From Lunularia cruciata (lineage: Eukaryota; Streptophyta; Marchantiopsida; Lunulariales; Lunulariaceae), in contig OX419760.1 of the NCBI GenBank assembly GCA_948567375.1, positions 22,444,001 through 22,508,000 of the forward strand: DNA of 64,000 bases, in the 5' to 3' direction. Of the stretch, positions 59,471 to 64,000 are shown piece after piece. Positions within the stretch are counted from its first letter, which is position 1. The number at the start of each line of letters is the position of its first letter. The position numbers and the translations under genes are program-made. The notes below the pieces were generated by a model that worked only from the letters and a program-made list of their open reading frames with translations, made no database searches and was not told the DNA's origin.

Positions 59471-62340
59471 GAGGACTATCTCTTCTTTATCTATTTTGTA
59501 AAAAAAATAGACAAAATCTCCATCCTATTCTACCCATACGTTGGATATATTAATTAGAAAGTTGTGGAGAATTATGCATACATTGATCCACTTCAAGAGG
59601 TACAAATTTTTATTCCAGGGTCCTTGAGTTAAACTCTCTTAACTCTCTTAGTAAATGCCATCAAGCTTGTAGCACTCCTATGCAATACTTGTTTACTAAA
59701 TGTGTCCTAGCCACATATTGGTTGGAAAGATATGTATCCTCAATTCTCACCTGCTTGAAAGAAGGTATAAGGTGACTCAAAAGAAGATATTATGAATCTC
59801 CAAGAAGATGTTCACTAGCCTCAAAGAAATGACTTGCTCTTCAATGATTCAGATAAAAAAAATAACAGAACCAATTTGGCAATTTATTCAAGCATGTCAT
59901 GTCATAACATGACCCAAGCATTCCTACTATCAATCATATGAACATCAAATTATGAGCACCAAAATATATATGAAATCAAAGGAACACAAACCATGCACAC
60001 CAAAATATATGCCCAATCATTGGCACACCAAACCATGAGCACCAAAAATTATAGGCGATCAATTTCCTTACCTCCAATGAAGTGTATAATCCTTCTTCTA
60101 TCATTGCATAAAACTTGACTGTTAATTTAAAAAGAACCTTTGTAGCTAAAATACAATTCTCCATAGACCATGGAACTTGTACTAATGGAAATGTAATACT
60201 ATCTACCAACCCCACACAACACAAAAATCCCTTTTGGAATATATTGGAAACTACTTCTCATCTCAATCATGTTATCTTACCTCCTTTCATAGAAAAATTA
60301 ATATTGAAGTCCTTACTCAATCAGTGAATTTGGTTGTGGCCTAGCACTAGTACCCCACAAATTAAAACCTTGTGCCATGCATACTACGCTCCCATGGTGA
60401 CCAAATCTGTCAAGAGCTAGGGCCAATTGGATCCAAACCAGCATTTGTATACTCTTATGCTCTTTTCTAAAAGATGGATAACCTTTAATCAAATCAACCA
60501 AAGTATAAAAGGAGATAATATCCATTTGAGTAACTTGTCTAAAGGTTGTGCAATTTAAATCTCTTACATAAGTTGTGATAAAATCAGTACTTCATGGAGT
60601 GTGGATTCTTTGCCCTAGATAGCTTTGAAAATACACTAACTCTCACTACCTTAGTAAGAGGTGCATCCTGTCATCTTCCTCTACTTCACTAAATTCATCT
60701 CAATTTAAGATCAACACGAAATTCAACTCAATTTAAGATCAACACTCCAAGCATCTAAATATTTGCTCTTGTCTTCTTCCAATTTGGCTCTAATATTCCA
60801 TTTGAGCAATTTGTCTATTCTTCTTATGAGCTTATGATAGGTACTGATGTGTAACATTTGGCTATACTAAGTGAATTAGCTTTCATAGAAGCTCATCCTT
60901 GAATAGTATATTATTGTCTACCAAAACTCAAGAAACTTGTCTAAGGAGTGGAAGTGGCTAATTTTGTCCACCAAGCTCTCTTTGATTAACATCTCTAGAC
61001 CTAAAAAATATCATATCACCTCAAAATATCAATTGCAACACTTCATAAAATATCAAGAAGAGGGATGTCACCAATCCTGTAAACTCTTAACTATGTGAAC
61101 AAAGGATTGTCCATATCCTCTATCTTAGCCTTGCACATTTCTAGATCCCAATACTCATAAATATTTTATGGACTACTCATAAAATTATCTTTGGATATAT
61201 GTGTTACCTGTAAAGCTATTTCTATAACCTCCATGTATTAAAACCTATCTTTTTAATCAAATTAGGCTCCTAAGGTTTGCATAAAAAATAAGTTCTTACT
61301 ATCTTAGAACCAACTATTACATAAGTTGCATTACAATTACAACTATAGAATTATTTGATTTAGGCAGTCTAAAGGGAATGCTTGGTGAAGGCACATACAA
61401 AGGAAAACAAAAAGGGAAATCCCATCATTCTAGGTAGTTTAACATGAACCACTAGGAGGTTTCCATGGCAGATATCATTGATGAGTGACTGATTTCTTAA
61501 AATTGCATAGATATTTAGTAAACATAAAAAAATAGACATAAAAATATTCATGAGAGATTATATAGATCATTATAAACTTGGTTAAGGGTTATTTTGAAGA
61601 GATATAATTTTATTTTTATATAAGTTAGCAAATATTTTCCAATGACATTATATGGATCATTCTAAACTTGGTTATGGGTTCTTTTAAAGAGACACCAAAA
61701 AATTTCATATAATTAAGCAAATATTTTATATGTTATGGGTTATCTTACTTACCTTAAAAATTTAAAAGATGATAGTTACTTTGCTATACTAGGGTAGTGT
61801 AAGCAATGTAATCTATAGTCCCCAAACTGCCTTTGAGGTTGTATAGTCTGTCCTCCTTAAACTACCTATGGATCCAAAAGATTGAGAAATTGGTAGCATA
61901 AGATTGAGAGAGCGGTGTCTCTATCTATCTATCATGGCATTATTATAGCAGAGTAGATATCTATAGTAATAATGTAAATAGTGTAATTTTTCTATCCCCA
62001 GACTGCCTTTAAACCAAACACAAAACACAATCTTCCCTAAACTGCCTCAAAACCAAACACAAAAACTAGCTGCATGAGATTGGGAAAGTTCTTATTTGTA
62101 GACAAGGCTTACTCCTAAAAAATAGTAATATAGTGGATGTTTTTGTATCATTGTATGATGCGAGTGGCTTACCCTAGTTTTCTATTATTTGCATTCTAGA
62201 TACATCTAAAATTTCATATAGCATCACTAGCATGTTAGGAACATTCTTTAGAAAGTGTGAAGACATATCAACAATTAATATTCTAAAGCACTTATTGATT
62301 AGAAAAGAAGAATTCCTAATTAAGATATAATAAGAAAAGA
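59470..62340. other. AT-rich gene-free region
   Basis: No recognised gene, LTR or RNA. Short open frames have no known features. Local direct duplications occur at about 60,695-60,745, 61,555-61,740 and 61,790-62,095. Confidence 0.5.
61555..61740. repeat. Direct duplication of about 110 bp
   Basis: Two units share TATAAACTTGGTTAAGGGTT- or TCTAAACTTGGTTATGGGTT-like sequence and AAGCAAATATTTT. It is AT-rich and non-coding. Confidence 0.65.
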
Positions 62341-64000
62341 CAATTGTGTAGCAAACAAAAAGGATGGGAAGACCTTGTCAAGGCATACAAAGGAGAGAAA
62401 AAAGAGGTAAAATGGGTTAGGCCCCAATAGTATAAATATGAGAAATTTGCCATGTTGCACCTAAGATATCAAAGCTAAGGTCTACAAACTCTTGGAGCAT
62501 CCAAAAAAGCATCACCTAGTGTGATTGCTCTCCTATGGATTGCACCAACTAATGCTCTATGTAGAGCAATGGAAACATGTTGTCTAAAGTATGCTTCAAA
62601 GTATGAGAGTGAAAAGTGGTACTCCCTAATGTCTAATATGATAAGTTCTCATGCACTCCTTGACAATTGTGTTAAATGCCGCGTCCATCACTCCATATAA
62701 CTCCAAGGCTAGAGGAAAAAAGAGGTGACCTCACTACACACCACTATACTTGGAGACCTTGCATGTTGCTGCTCCGCTTGCCGCCCATCTAGGAAGATGA
62801 GTAATCATTCCCTCCAAAACTTTGCATCTTGCATAAGATCTATAACCAGAACATCAGCCACTATCACCTGATCATCTTGGACCAAGTATAAATTTTCTCT
62901 AACATGTGCATCTGCAAAGAATACAAATGCTCCTTCCAAGCAAGGTATCCACTCTCTTGTGCCATAGCAAACACTATATCCCTGATGACATCATCGGTAG
63001 CTATCCTCTATCCTCCAAAAGGACACCATGTCATATAGACAACTACTACATCTAGTGTAGAACCACACTCACAAGTGAGTAACACTTGTGAGTGACAAAG
63101 ATGCATATAGGTGGCCCAAACCTAGGCAGAACCTCATTGCTAGAGAGAAGGTCGCTAGTGTGAGTCAAAATGCCCTAATGTAGGTCAAGCTAGGATCCAA
63201 GAGCTTGCATCCTTGCCAGAGCAAGAGCAAAGATGTGCTCTAATGGCCTGAGGAGTGGATGAGTCAACTAAGATAGAATGTAGCATATGTTGATACTAAA
63301 GCTCCATCAAGGAACACTACAAACCTCTTGTCCAATCTGATAATAGTAAAGCAAAGGATGGAAGGTCTTCCCATGTTTGTGGTGATAGACCATCTCTTGT
63401 ATGCCGTAATAACACCTAGAGAGAAAAGGATCCCTTCTCTACCTTGGTCACATATGTCTCCAAAACTATCTTATCAACAACCATAGACTGGGAGGAAAGT
63501 AAGGGTGTTGAGAGAGCCCAACTACCCAAAAATTGTAATAGGTTTCATCTCCTCCATAGATAATAAGCCCACCCCTCTACATGAGATTGGTAGAGATGTC
63601 TATCTATGTGTCAAACCCCCAATCACACACTCAAATGTCCTTGGTCTGATGATATCACCAAAACTCCCATAATCTTCCTATCAAAGCTCTCAAATGTGAT
63701 AGGAAAGTCAAGGAAAGGGGAACAATGCACGAAAGGTAAGTTGGTTGATGGGCAATACTAGAAGAGAGTATATCAAATGTCACCTATGGATCTCCTAATA
63801 GAAGAAGGTCATCCACATGGAGAATATTCTCTACAAGGGCACTATCTAAGAAGCATGTGATAAAATCCTCGGATCCTATTGGCACTCCAAGAATATATAG
63901 TCCATCTACAAATGTGACACACCCCTCTAGAAGCTCAAGGTGGGGAGGGATACTTGAAGGGTACCATGCTCTACACTTTGACACCTTGACTCTCAAGCCT
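62340..64000 (-). pseudogene. LINE (non-LTR retrotransposon) 3' part, decayed, cut by window edge
   Basis: Read on the minus strand, 63,784-63,996 encodes KVSKCRAWYPSSIPP, VDGLYILGVPIGSEDF and LHVDDLLLLGDP. These match the C-terminal reverse-transcriptase portion of LINE-like proteins common in plant genomes. Farther 3' (about 62,700-63,100) come fragments of the usual C-terminal domain, such as FVFFADAHVRENLYL and FFPLALELYGVMDAAFNT. That domain, which contains a D-x-x-hydrophobic pattern like restriction-type nuclease folds in this family, is an inference. Several in-frame stops and frame changes separate the fragments (for example TAG directly after LLGDP at about 63,785), so it is a pseudogene. 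The tail at 62,351-62,433 matches the two short repeats in island 1. The 5' part lies beyond the window. Confidence 0.7.
62351..62433 (-). repeat. LINE 3' tail, copy 3 (attached to coding part)
   Basis: AAGGATGGGAAGACC, GGCATACAAAGGAGAG and GGCCCCAATAGTAT match 4,972-5,048 and, reversed, 7,979-8,040. Because this copy sits directly 3' of the LINE reading frame, it identifies the orphan copies. Confidence 0.65.

Noticed and set aside
59976-60525. Overlapping 70-80-codon frames near 60 kb
   Set aside because: They are in conflicting strands, with no domain and AT-rich context; most likely chance.

Overview
The window looks like nuclear DNA of a land plant, most likely a bryophyte such as a moss. 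The reasons are a plant-type augmin subunit 3, a BolA protein with an organelle-type leader, a plant-type TFIIA large subunit, GT-AG introns of very uneven length, and chromodomain Ty3/gypsy elements primed by initiator tRNA-Met. The group assignment is inference from sequence character; no species was identified.

The layout is two gene islands in AT-rich repeat DNA. Island 1 (1 to about 8,250) holds the 5' half of AUG3 on the minus strand (nine exons, running off the left edge) and, divergently, a three-exon BolA-like gene on the plus strand (5,733-6,997). Two copies of a short LINE 3' tail lie in inverted orientation on either side of the BolA gene. Island 2 (about 22,500-35,350) is filled mainly by one gene for the TFIIA large subunit, rebuilt here as eleven exons and 467 residues (24,961-34,110). 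It has one GC-AG intron and a 3.65-kb intron packed with tandem copies of an intronic repeat and an (AT)n tract.

The rest is repeats. From 8,250 to 13,100 there is AT-rich DNA with no recognisable gene. From 13,100 to 22,050 there is an old unclassified repeat region carrying a diverged solo LTR and a minus-strand chromovirus (element A, 14,439-19,971). From 36,387 to 59,261 there is a cluster: a plus-strand gypsy element (D), a solo LTR of a related family (E), and a minus-strand gypsy element (C) into which a younger plus-strand chromovirus (B, 52,248-57,837) has inserted. Target-site duplications were found for A, B, C, D and E, so the insertion order of B into C is clear. All elements are broken copies. 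At the right edge (about 62,340-64,000) lies a decayed minus-strand LINE 3' part; its 3' tail matches the two short tails in island 1.

The three host genes act separately: AUG3 in microtubule-dependent microtubule nucleation, BolA with monothiol glutaredoxins in iron-sulfur handling in an organelle, and TFIIA with TBP at promoters. No tRNA, rRNA, CRISPR or operon structure was seen. The most noteworthy signal is that the LTRs of the A/B family carry perfect heat-shock-element arrays, also kept in the old solo LTR. Next is a palindromic intronic element found in introns of both AUG3 and TFIIA, always in the sense orientation.
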